Source of the DNA: Methanobacteriota archaeon
GTDB lineage: Archaea > Thermoplasmatota > Poseidoniia > Poseidoniales > Thalassarchaeaceae
DNA: 11,721 nucleotides
Direction: 5' to 3'
NCBI GenBank assembly: GCA_002685895.1
Contig: NYYK01000069.1
Span: forward strand, 3,080-14,800
This document shows positions 1-8,200 of this stretch, in pieces. Within the stretch, counting starts at the first letter, position 1, and each line of letters starts with the position of its first letter. The notes below the pieces were generated by a model, which did not search any database, was not told the DNA's origin, and worked only from the letters and a program-made list of their open reading frames with translations. The position numbers and the translations under genes were made by a program.

Positions 1-357
1 GGTGAGAGGGTCATCTATTACGGAGTTGCAAGCGAAAAAAGCCATGATACGCTGACTGTGGAACGGGTTGACTTGGGCAATAATGTCACGACTGTCGACT
101 GTTTCATTGCTGATGGCTTCTTAGCACATACTGAAACATGGAATTATGGGACATTGGAATTATCTGCAACACTAGTTGATTTCCGTTATTATGTGAATGA
201 ACCTCATGAAACCACTTCTTATTCCAATTGGCTATTCCCTACTATCTTTGTTTGCCTTTTGCTCATTGCAGTCTTGGCTGCAGGTGCGGCATGGTTTGGT
301 TTGAGTACGATTCCGAAAACAAGAATCGAGTACGAAGGTGAGGAAGAAGATTCCTAG
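1..357 (+). CDS. C-terminal end of a membrane-anchored surface protein (5' partial)
   Basis: The reading frame is open from the first base of the window, so this is the last 118 codons of a longer gene whose start lies outside. The GTG at 58 is an internal valine codon, not a start. The visible part has a polar, beta-rich stretch with an N-V-T sequon near residue 27. A single hydrophobic helix follows at about residues 78-102, rich in Leu, Ile, Ala and Phe. The protein ends in a short tail of basic residues and then an acidic cluster (EGEEEDS). This is the layout of a type I surface protein: ectodomain outside, one C-terminal anchor, small cytoplasmic tail. The family cannot be recognised from this fragment. 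Its TAG stop overlaps the stop codon of the convergent minus-strand gene. Confidence 0.75.
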   Translation, partial: GERVIYYGVASEKSHDTLTVERVDLGNNVTTVDCFIADGFLAHTETWNYGTLELSATLVDFRYYVNEPHETTSYSNWLFPTIFVCLLLIAVLAAGAAWFGLSTIPKTRIEYEGEEEDS

Positions 358-1769
358 AACCGTACTGAGTCGCCAAAATGTTTTGACTGGAAAGTCATGA
401 TTTCACTAGCTTCTGATGCCAAACGATTGGCCTCCATCCTCAGCAAACCACCAATTGCACTTCCTTCTAATGTGAGAGTGTCAGCACCAACGGTTTGATC
501 TGAATGAAGGTATGCAACCACGCCGTGGGTCGCCCAATCATCCGCTGTAGGAGTATTGTCCATGGTATTGCCAACCATGATTCGCAATTCTGCTGAACCG
601 TTCGCATCCGTAACAAAAGAGAGGCGTTGAATTCCTCTGAGGTAAAGGTATCCTGATTTGCTCACCACTGGTTGCCCTGATGAATCTGTGATGTTTACCC
701 AACAATCGATTTCACTGTTCAAAGCCGTTGAGTTTGGGGATAGTTCTACTGAAACCACCTTTTCTGGCGTTGCTGGTTGAAAACCCGTTAATACCAGTGT
801 AGCATTAACACCGTCCAAAGCGATGTCATTGGTCCAACGTGAAGCATACTGGTTGACTGCTGGACACCACCAACGCCACTCCTCAACCTCATCTTCGCTA
901 TCTAACATCCATACGAGGGTGCTCTCTTCGCAACCAGAAACACCAGAATCACCTGTGGCATTAATCAAGTAAAACCACTCTAAATCATCATATTGTGGTT
1001 CAGTAGGAATATCAATTGCTACCAAATCGGAAGTCGAAATTATTTCGTTGGTTTTTGTCAGATTAGTCACAAGATTCCAAGACTCATTTTCGGCCAAGGG
1101 AAAATCATAGTATTCCAACGGTGGCGAATATAGGCCTGATTCTATGTAATTAGCAACTTCAATAGTCTCCTGAATTATTGAAATTATTGCGGTAACCTCC
1201 ATTATCATGTGTTTGTCATACCTCACTAATGCTAAATCACCCACGCGGAGATATTCAGTATTGTCGTAATTAGCAGTAATACTCCCATCTATTGTTATAA
1301 TAGAACCATCGTTCAATGGATTTGGTACAGGAAAATCATAACCGTTACCTGTTACAACAGCGGTGGTCCTAGTTCGATAAACAGGAGTGATTTCACCAGC
1401 AACATCAATCTCCTCAACGCCTTCTACCACGATGGTTGCTGGACCCAATAATAAATCCAAAATTGCACCTTCGAGAGCCGTCTCCCTATCCACCAATTCC
1501 TGCGCATCAAGAGCGGCGGCATATGTCCAAGTATCACCTACATTCCAAACAGGTGTGTGTGCCGTCCAATTCTTGGTATTATTTTCATCCACACTAACAT
1601 TACTCGAACTGTTCTCGCCACTACTTTCGTTCTCCGAACCGCCCTCATCTTGGGTGAACCTCAAGGTGAGGTCATATTGTGAACCTAGAGAAGGCGACGA
1701 AATTGCCGTTAATAGCAGCAAAATAGCAATTAAAGCGGCTGGAATCACAGTTCTGAATACCGCCGCCAT
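354..1769 (-). CDS. Secreted or N-terminally anchored protein with C-terminal Ig-like domain, function unknown
   Basis: This 471-residue protein has no assignable function. I chose the ATG at 1769 because it places a signal peptide or anchor at the very N-terminus (MAAVFRTVIPAALIAILLLL, then TAISSP). The frame stays open to a TTG at 1844, with an ATG at 1829, but those starts add a polar 20-25 residue leader. No lipobox cysteine is present. Residues 43-70 form an Asn/Ser/Glu-rich linker with several N-x-S/T sequons, suggesting surface glycosylation. It is followed by a W-N-V-G-D-T-W-T-Y strand motif opening a beta-rich body. Residues about 336-445 look like an Ig/Big-type fold, with a V-S-V-E-L-S-P start, a single mid-strand Cys, and D-A-N-G-S-A-E-L. 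No C-terminal membrane helix is seen. The gene is convergent with the upstream fragment and divergent from the OB-fold protein gene. No strong Shine-Dalgarno is visible, so its mRNA may be leaderless. Confidence 0.75.
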   Translation of the reverse strand: MAAVFRTVIPAALIAILLLLTAISSPSLGSQYDLTLRFTQDEGGSENESSGENSSSNVSVDENNTKNWTAHTPVWNVGDTWTYAAALDAQELVDRETALEGAILDLLLGPATIVVEGVEEIDVAGEITPVYRTRTTAVVTGNGYDFPVPNPLNDGSIITIDGSITANYDNTEYLRVGDLALVRYDKHMIMEVTAIISIIQETIEVANYIESGLYSPPLEYYDFPLAENESWNLVTNLTKTNEIISTSDLVAIDIPTEPQYDDLEWFYLINATGDSGVSGCEESTLVWMLDSEDEVEEWRWWCPAVNQYASRWTNDIALDGVNATLVLTGFQPATPEKVVSVELSPNSTALNSEIDCWVNITDSSGQPVVSKSGYLYLRGIQRLSFVTDANGSAELRIMVGNTMDNTPTADDWATHGVVAYLHSDQTVGADTLTLEGSAIGGLLRMEANRLASEASEIMTFQSKHFGDSVRF

Positions 1770-1876
1770 GACTACGTCAAACTGTTCCAGTTGATGAAAT
1801 GAATGCAAAATGTCTGCTTGGAATAACATAATTTCCCTGCCCAACCTTCAAGCGGTCAACCTACCTGAGCAGACAC
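1770..1876. promoter_or_regulatory. Divergent intergenic region with a weak AT-rich core
   Basis: These 107 bases separate two divergent genes and must carry both promoters. The only AT-rich core is around 1822-1834 (AATAACATAATTT). It lies about 45-50 bases before the plus-strand ATG at 1877 and about 55-65 bases before the minus-strand ATG at 1769. It resembles an archaeal TATA box only loosely, and no convincing BRE or Shine-Dalgarno was seen on either side. If the minus-strand gene started at the upstream TTG (1844) or ATG (1829), this core would fall inside or against that gene, which favours the 1769 start. Confidence 0.3.
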
Positions 1877-3421
1877 ATGGGCAAATTGTGGGCTATGTTC
1901 ATCCTGAGTATTCTACTCGTTAGTGTAATGAATTTCTATGCGATTGTAAGAGAACCTGATATCGTAGAAATTGCTGATTTACATTTACATATTCGTGAAA
2001 ATGTCAAAATAAGAGGCGAGTTGATTTCCTATGTACACGACCCATACGATAGTGGTTCTGACCAAATCGACCTTCTCATGGAAGATGGATTCAATGTCAG
2101 TGAAGTAAAATGGGTGGAAACCTCGCCTTTCTTACCACCTATTGGCACTCTGATTGAAGTGGTTGGTCAAGTAACAGAGTGGAATGGTAGAATTTTTCTC
2201 AACTCAAAGGGTGCTGGGGCTGTACAGTGGGACAAAGATTGGATACCTGAGGTTCACAATGTGAATTTAACAGGGGTTTCCCACGATCCAGCTGCATTTG
2301 ATGGGGATTTAATTTCCCTCGTTGGTTATTCTGGTGATGTTCTTGAAGGAAATGTGACACGTCAAATTTCAAGTTTAATGGACCACCCCTCCTATGGTAG
2401 TGCTGACCACGTTATCTCAGTGGCTATTGAAGGACGGTTGAACGGTAGTTACGAAGCTGGCTCAAAAATTATGGTCGTAGGCTGGGTTCGTTGGTCTGAA
2501 CGTGACTTCCGTTGGCAACTTCAGACCCATGCCACTCAGATTGAGATACTACATGCAGCAGGTGCAAAGCGGCTGTCATGGAGTGCAGACTCCACAGGAT
2601 GGTCCTATGACATTGGAAGTTTGGTGACGATTGAAGGAACTGCTGCTAATGATGACGGTGAATGGTGGATTATGGGGCCTGGTGAGACTAACAAACTCTG
2701 CTTATTGCCCACAGAAGATGATGTTGCAGGGGAATCAAAGGATTTCAATGGCCGACTTGTCTGGGAAGAAGAGCGGATTCAACTCTGTCTAGACCATGGT
2801 CAATCAACTTCCATTATCAACCCAACAGGAGATTCTGGCGGACCCACAACACCGCTTGCCGATTTGGTCAGAGATCCCAATGCTTACCGCAATCAAACCT
2901 TGAATCTCGTGGGTTGGATTGACAGTCCGATTTCACCCGATTATGACAAGGGATATCTAGCGGATGGCCCAGATTATTTCACCCGCTCTACGAAAATGAG
3001 AATCAAATTGGAAGGGGCGAGAGCGGGCTGGATTGAGGCTGGTACGAAAGTAAATGTTTCAGCAACACTCATTTGGGATACAGTAGATGCTCGCCTTCTG
3101 CTTCAAGTACACAGTATCTCCATTTGGGCGGATGAACCGATACCAATAGTGACCTTGTCTTGGATAGAGGGTTTTGACGATTGGCAATGGGAGATTAACA
3201 AACTAGTCAAAATTAATGGAATCGTTAGTGAAGAAAATGGAACTTTATGGATAAATCGTGAAGGGACTCAATTGGGTGAAAGGCTCTGCTTACTAGGAGA
3301 TGGAACTGAACTCACATCACAAAGTGCCGCGGGTGATTCGCCCCTGTTCTGGAGTGGACGACTATCCACCACTGAAAATGTCATTGAAAGAGAAGTTCAA
3401 CTCTGTCTCGACCGGCGCTAA
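1877..3421 (+). CDS. Exported protein with tandem OB-fold-like domains
   Basis: This 514-residue protein starts with a hydrophobic signal peptide or anchor (residues about 4-23) and is otherwise polar and beta-rich. I read five OB-fold-like units. The first is about residues 35-118 (K-I-R-G-E-L ... V-V-G-Q-V ... W-N-G-R-I-F-L). Then come two pairs in A-B-A'-B' order: A about 129-226, B about 233-310, A' about 327-417, B' about 428-514. A and A' share the DPxAYxG...LVG opening typical of archaeal OB-fold proteins (HDPAAFDG; RDPNAYRN). B and B' share LSW...W...LV.I.G, a KLCLL/RLCLL strand and a final IQLCLD/VQLCLD strand, each with one Cys per strand. The OB fold usually binds nucleic acid or oligosaccharide; the ligand here is inferred only. 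The permease gene follows after 21 bp, suggesting an operon and perhaps a substrate-binding partner. No transmembrane helix occurs after the N-terminus. Confidence 0.8.
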   Translation: MGKLWAMFILSILLVSVMNFYAIVREPDIVEIADLHLHIRENVKIRGELISYVHDPYDSGSDQIDLLMEDGFNVSEVKWVETSPFLPPIGTLIEVVGQVTEWNGRIFLNSKGAGAVQWDKDWIPEVHNVNLTGVSHDPAAFDGDLISLVGYSGDVLEGNVTRQISSLMDHPSYGSADHVISVAIEGRLNGSYEAGSKIMVVGWVRWSERDFRWQLQTHATQIEILHAAGAKRLSWSADSTGWSYDIGSLVTIEGTAANDDGEWWIMGPGETNKLCLLPTEDDVAGESKDFNGRLVWEEERIQLCLDHGQSTSIINPTGDSGGPTTPLADLVRDPNAYRNQTLNLVGWIDSPISPDYDKGYLADGPDYFTRSTKMRIKLEGARAGWIEAGTKVNVSATLIWDTVDARLLLQVHSISIWADEPIPIVTLSWIEGFDDWQWEINKLVKINGIVSEENGTLWINREGTQLGERLCLLGDGTELTSQSAAGDSPLFWSGRLSTTENVIEREVQLCLDRR

Positions 3422-3432
3422 TAGCCAATCTA

Positions 3433-3438
3433 AGGTGA
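3433..3438 (+). promoter_or_regulatory. Shine-Dalgarno site of the permease gene
   Basis: AGGTGA, continuing to T, lies just before the ATG at 3443 and matches the complement of the archaeal 16S rRNA 3' end (anti-SD AUCACCUCC). It supports the 3443 start and translation from a transcript shared with the upstream OB-fold gene. Confidence 0.7.
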
Positions 3439-3442
3439 TTTA

Positions 3443-5155
3443 ATGGAAATTTGGATGGTTGATTGGCTTTGGCTGATGGGTTCATTTTTCATTGGCATAT
3501 TTTTCGGCTGTATGACTGGATTGATTCCTGGTTTTCACGTCAACAATGTGGCAATGGTAGCCGTAAGTCTCTCACCTTTGGCAATCGGACTTGGGATACC
3601 ACTCTCTGCCGTAGCAGCAATTATTGTATCTATGGGGACTGTACACACCTTCCTCAATTACATCCCTGGTGCGTTATTAGGCGCACCTGATGGTGATACC
3701 GCGCTTGCACTGTTACCGGGTCATAGGATGCTGCTATCAGGTAACGCAACGCAGGGAGTAGCATATTCCGCACGGGGCTCACAACTCGGTCTACTTCTTT
3801 CAATCCCACTTCTATTATTTGCTAGATTTTTGTTTGGGGAAAACCCCGGATTGGGTTTTTACGAGGAAAGTAGGGAGATTCTGCCATGGTTATTGTTGGG
3901 TATTTCTTCATTCCTTATATTGACTGAATCTACCAGATTGGCTTGGCCTAAATGGATGCAAGCGATTAGTAAGAATTGGAAAATAAATCTATTTGGTAGA
4001 GAATTCAATTTCGGTTTTTCTGACAGTTCAAATGTTGCTGGAATAATTGCTGCCGGCTCTTTCTTCCTACTCAGTGGTTTTTACGGTTGGGCGGTCTTTG
4101 AGTTACCCGCAAACTCTCCTGTAGGGCTTCCTGGTGGTGCTTCAGGAGGCACCATGCTGATGCCAGGACTTGCAGGACTATTTGGAATCGCTAATCTCAT
4201 TGACATTTATGTTACGACTTCTGAAATGCCTGAACAAGAAGAAAATTGGGAAATACCGCCAGCAGGGCCTTTAATCATCCCTTGCTTTCTTTCATCTATT
4301 TGTGCGGCAGTCATGGCAATTCTGCCAGGAATGACCGCTGCACAGGCAACCGTCGTTGTCATGACCGTGCGGAACTTCTTTGGCAAATTGAGGGATCCTG
4401 ATTACATTCCTGCTGATTTTGAATTTGGTCCGGGACAATCTCAACACCCCGCGGTGCAAGCAATGGCTAGGAGAAAGGCGATGCAAGATAGCGCTGCAAT
4501 GGATTCTGAACAGCCATCGAACGCCGAAGAAATCGGACTACTATCAGATGAATCTGGAGCAATGGCAGTAGGTGGCGCTCCTCTTTCAGATGATGATTTG
4601 GCTTTGCTTGAAGATGCAAGGAAAGAGAGAGCCATTTCACCCGATCTTGATTTAGAGGCGCAAACCAATCAACAGGATTTGGAAGTCATAGCAATCCTAT
4701 CCGCCACCAACACAGCGGTGACTGTGATGGTTCTCGCCTTCCTTTACTTGGTGGGGAGGCCACGTTCAGGAGCGGCTCTCGCTCTCAACATGATGTATCC
4801 AATCGACCCATGGTCAGGTGTAGAACCACCGCCAGATTTCATCAAACTCATAGCGGTCACGGTAGGAGCTGGATTGATTTCGGTACCAATCATGCTGAAA
4901 ATAGGTAAAGCGTTTTTGAAACTGCACCAAATCATTCCACTCCGCACACTCGTTTTGAGCGTTCTAATCTTCATCGCTTTGCTATCTTGGATGACCACTG
5001 GTTGGATTGGAATGGGGGTCCTAATTACCGGAACAGTACTGGGTTTGATGCCCCCTAGAATTGGAATAAGACGCAGTCATGGAATGGGAATCATTCTCGT
5101 TCCAATAATGATTTACACATTTGCCGCAAAAATGGATACTTTTGGATTCACGTAA
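3443..5155 (+). CDS. TctA-family (COG1784-like, DUF112) membrane permease with large soluble insertion
   Basis: This 570-residue polytopic membrane protein belongs to the archaeal branch of the tripartite tricarboxylate transporter TctA family. Family signatures are GLIPGFHVNN at residues 26-35, an N-Y-I-P-G-A-L-L-G-A-P-D-G-D segment at about 71-84, LPGGASGGTMLMPGLAG around 228-246, LPGMTAAQA around 293, and ATNTAV plus GRPRSGAALAL in the second half. Glycine/proline-rich re-entrant motifs repeat in both halves, as expected for the family's inverted duplication. Archaeal members are usually around 400 residues. The excess is largely an acidic soluble stretch at about 313-410, between two membrane blocks. 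No TctB or TctC partner lies nearby; the neighbour is instead an exported OB-fold protein. The substrate is unknown, since archaeal members act without the bacterial partners and are uncharacterised. The start is fixed by the SD at 3433-3438. Confidence 0.8.
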   Translation: MEIWMVDWLWLMGSFFIGIFFGCMTGLIPGFHVNNVAMVAVSLSPLAIGLGIPLSAVAAIIVSMGTVHTFLNYIPGALLGAPDGDTALALLPGHRMLLSGNATQGVAYSARGSQLGLLLSIPLLLFARFLFGENPGLGFYEESREILPWLLLGISSFLILTESTRLAWPKWMQAISKNWKINLFGREFNFGFSDSSNVAGIIAAGSFFLLSGFYGWAVFELPANSPVGLPGGASGGTMLMPGLAGLFGIANLIDIYVTTSEMPEQEENWEIPPAGPLIIPCFLSSICAAVMAILPGMTAAQATVVVMTVRNFFGKLRDPDYIPADFEFGPGQSQHPAVQAMARRKAMQDSAAMDSEQPSNAEEIGLLSDESGAMAVGGAPLSDDDLALLEDARKERAISPDLDLEAQTNQQDLEVIAILSATNTAVTVMVLAFLYLVGRPRSGAALALNMMYPIDPWSGVEPPPDFIKLIAVTVGAGLISVPIMLKIGKAFLKLHQIIPLRTLVLSVLIFIALLSWMTTGWIGMGVLITGTVLGLMPPRIGIRRSHGMGIILVPIMIYTFAAKMDTFGFT

Positions 5156-5229
5156 AATAATCACAATTGCGAAGATGATAATTGTAATAGCCTCGAGCGA
5201 GGTCGTAGACCTCGAGGTTGAGTGATAAC
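5156..5229 (+). promoter_or_regulatory. Spacer with nested inverted repeats before the giant surface-protein gene
   Basis: The region holds an ACAATT/AATTGT inverted repeat (5163-5168 with 5180-5185). It also holds a GC-rich palindromic block at 5191-5217. In that block CCTCGAG (5191-5197) pairs with CTCGAGG (5211-5217), or alternatively CGAGGTC (5198-5204) pairs with GACCTCG (5208-5214) around a GTA loop. The two pairings exclude each other. There is no T-tract after the stem, so it is not a standard terminator. An operator, processing hairpin, or 5'-leader switch are all possible. The AT-rich stretch at 5176-5189 could serve as a weak TATA element. Confidence 0.5.
5222..5226 (+). promoter_or_regulatory. 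Shine-Dalgarno-like GTGAT deciding the start at 5230
   Basis: AGTGAT stands three bases before ATG 5230, the same GTGAT-NNN-ATG geometry as at the permease gene. It favours the ATG over the in-frame TTG at 5218, which lies at the edge of the palindrome. Confidence 0.5.
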
Positions 5230-8200
5230 ATGCGCCGCGAATATTTCATACCAATACTAATTCTCATTTTGATGCTACTAAGCCCACAATTTGCTATGCT
5301 GGGACCGGCAGAGGAATCTGCTGACGCTGGTGCCAAGAGTTCAGCCTGCTCTGGTACCCTATGCCTATCGGAACTATTCGTTAATGCAGTCGGCTCGGAA
5401 ACTGACGCTGTTGGACCTAGCGACTGGACTACTGGTGAATGGGTTGAAATTCACAACTCCGGAACATCTTCAGTAGATTTGACTGGTTGGTATCTGCACG
5501 ATCATTACGGTAATTCCAATCGGCAATTAGACATCTCTATCACTTCATCGCCTGTAACTGTTGTTTGGCCACAAAATGCTCAAAATTTGATATTGGGGGC
5601 TGGTGACTACATGGTAGTTGCAAGAAATGGTGATGGCTCTAGTTGCGGTTTCTGCATGACCAATGGTCAAGGTATCGTCGAGTTACACGACTCTTCTGGA
5701 ACAAACGTTCACGAAGCAACTTGGAGTACATCGGTATCTCAGGGAGTATCGCTTATCCAAGATACCTCGTCTGCAACCACTGATTGGCAACCGGCCAACA
5801 GTTTGACCCCAGGGCAAGCAAATAGTGGAGGTGGAAGTAGTAGTGGACCTACATGGAATACCAGTGATTTACGAGTTAGTGAAGTATTGGCTGATGCATG
5901 GCCAAGCAGTGATAATTCGACCTACCCCGGTGGCGAATGGGTGGAAATAGAAAATACAGGAATTAGCACCATCAACTTGTCTGGTTGGAGTGTTAAAGAC
6001 ATAACTGGAAACACATTGAACCTCAATGCAACCCACCTTGTCGATTATGCAATATCAGATTCTATCGCTCCAGGGGAGCACCGTGTTGTTGCCACAAACG
6101 GATTCAAATCCTACGGTGTGTTCAACAATGGAGGAGACTCCGCTTTCCTTGTTAACCCAGCAGGAGAATATGTGTCCGCTGCTAATTACTCTAACAATGG
6201 TGAAATTGGGCACTCTTTTGTCCCGCCACCAATTGGTTCTGGATACTGGACTACAGCCCTTTTCCCAACACCTGGGGATACAAATGCACTCAGCGTTAAC
6301 GGCAGTAGCCTTGTGAGAATCAACGAAGTCATGGTCAACGCTACTAACAGTGGACAGGCTTATCCTGAGGGGGAATGGATTGAACTCTCTCACAGGGGGG
6401 GCAACCCATCTATCGATGTGACCGGTTGGAGAATTGTCACTGGAACTGGCCAATACTTACCACTTGATGCCGGTTTTGCCGACCGAGATTCTGGTGCTGG
6501 TAGTATGATTGAGGCGGGCTCATATGTTGTTCTTACAGTCCCAACTCCTGCTGAATTGTTTGTCAATACAGATACAGTGTCTCTATTGGATGAAAATGGC
6601 GTGATTGTTGATTCAGTACTCTGGAGTGCAAACCCTGGCAATAACAAGACCGTCGTTCCAACTGATCCAGATCTCTCATCTCAAACATTGATGACCTCGA
6701 GTTGGTCCACACCAGCATCAGCCAACCCTAACCAAATTGAGAGTTCTGTCAATGAAAGTGCAGAATTCCGTATCTCGGAAATAATGCCTGACCCTATTGG
6801 CTCAGATAGCAATCACTACCCGGAAGGTGAATGGGTGGAAATAGTCAATGTTGGAAATAATACTACTTCGTTCCAGGGCTGGAAGATTCGCGCCGAAGGC
6901 GGAGGTTCATTGACACTCAATTCCCAAACAATTCCCGGAATGAATGAAAGTGACCCATCCGAATGGGAATTAGATTCTGGAGAATACCTCGCTGTATGGA
7001 AAAATGGAACCAGTATGACTATGAAAAATAGTGGCTCGATTGTCTCTCTTGTCAACCCAAGTGGGGAGTTGACCCAAACCATCACTTATACCCTGACACC
7101 AGAGAATGCAACCCTTGTCGAAGGTTTTGATGATACTGGAAGTTGGGTTCCCTCTCCATATCCCACACCTGGGGAGGAAAACCCAGAATTTGAAGACCCG
7201 TACACCGGTTCAACTGGGCTAGTTGTAAGCGAAGTAATGCCACAATGCACCGCTGGAAATTTGGATATTGATGGTGACTGGCTGGAGATTCACAACCCAA
7301 CTAATGCAGATATCAATCTCTCACGTTGGATGATTGCAAGTCATAATCAAACAGGTAGTCTTGACCATGTGCTCGTTCTGCGAGACACATATCTTCGCCA
7401 CTACGACGACAATGGAGTTGTCTGGCAAAACCAACCCGCTAACTGGTGGAGACTTGGCCCAGGGCAATATGCAGTAATAATTCCTGAAAACAATGCACTG
7501 CTCAGCAATTTCAACGAGGCAATAGACCTGCGAGATCCTAATGGGGATATCAGGCAAGAAATCATCTGGTCCAGTTCAGAAAACTGTAGAAGCATGGAGG
7601 GTGATGCGGGTGCATGGAGTGAGCCTTGGCTGAATTCGATGTGGCCAACACCGGGTCAAGAAAACCCCTCACCTTCTCCTTGGGATGAAAATGATCCAGT
7701 TTGGTTCACCAGAATTATGCCGGGACAAGTGCATAATAGAGATAATGAGTTCATTGAAATCACCAATATGGGCAATAGCATTCTCAATCTTGCTGGGTGG
7801 CAGTTGGTGAGAACCAAGAGTGATGGAAGCACTAATTCTGCTATATTCAGCACGCTGATTCTACAACCCAATGAAGCGATTGTTCTCTCTCAAGCTGCTG
7901 ATAACCTATCAGAAGATGGAGCAATCAATGCTGTTGACATGGATGAGGTAATGGACTATACTCTATGGATGTATGACTCTGGTTCATCTATGCAATTAGT
8001 TTCACCAAATGGCGTGATAGCAGATACTGTCGTTTACGCAGGCGGCACAACAAATGTCACTGGATGGAGCGGGCCCGCAATAACCACACCACCAGCAAAT
8101 TTCCAAGGACTAATTTTCATGCGAGGTGATGGTTGCAATGTGATGGATGATACAAACACCAGCGCCGATTGGGAAATAAAGTGGATTCGTCTTGGTGCAA

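Noticed and set aside
1387..1794. 135-residue open frame on the plus strand
   Set aside because: It lies wholly antisense to the minus-strand secreted protein gene, is low-complexity Ser/Thr-rich, and has no start signal; the minus-strand frame has a signal peptide and domain structure.
1770..1844. Upstream TTG (1844) or ATG (1829) as the start of the minus-strand secreted protein
   Set aside because: They would add a polar leader before a clean signal peptide and would use up most of the divergent promoter region.
3443..5155. A complete bacterial-type tripartite tricarboxylate transporter
   Set aside because: No TctB-like small membrane protein or TctC-like periplasmic binding protein is present in the window; only the TctA-type subunit is seen.
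5191..5217. Hairpin as an intrinsic terminator of the permease gene
   Set aside because: No T-tract follows the stem on the plus strand, and the stem runs to within 13 bases of the next start codon.
5869..8190. DNA-level tandem repeat array in the giant gene
   Set aside because: The lamin-tail repeats are similar only at the protein level; the nucleotide sequences have diverged too far to be recent duplications.
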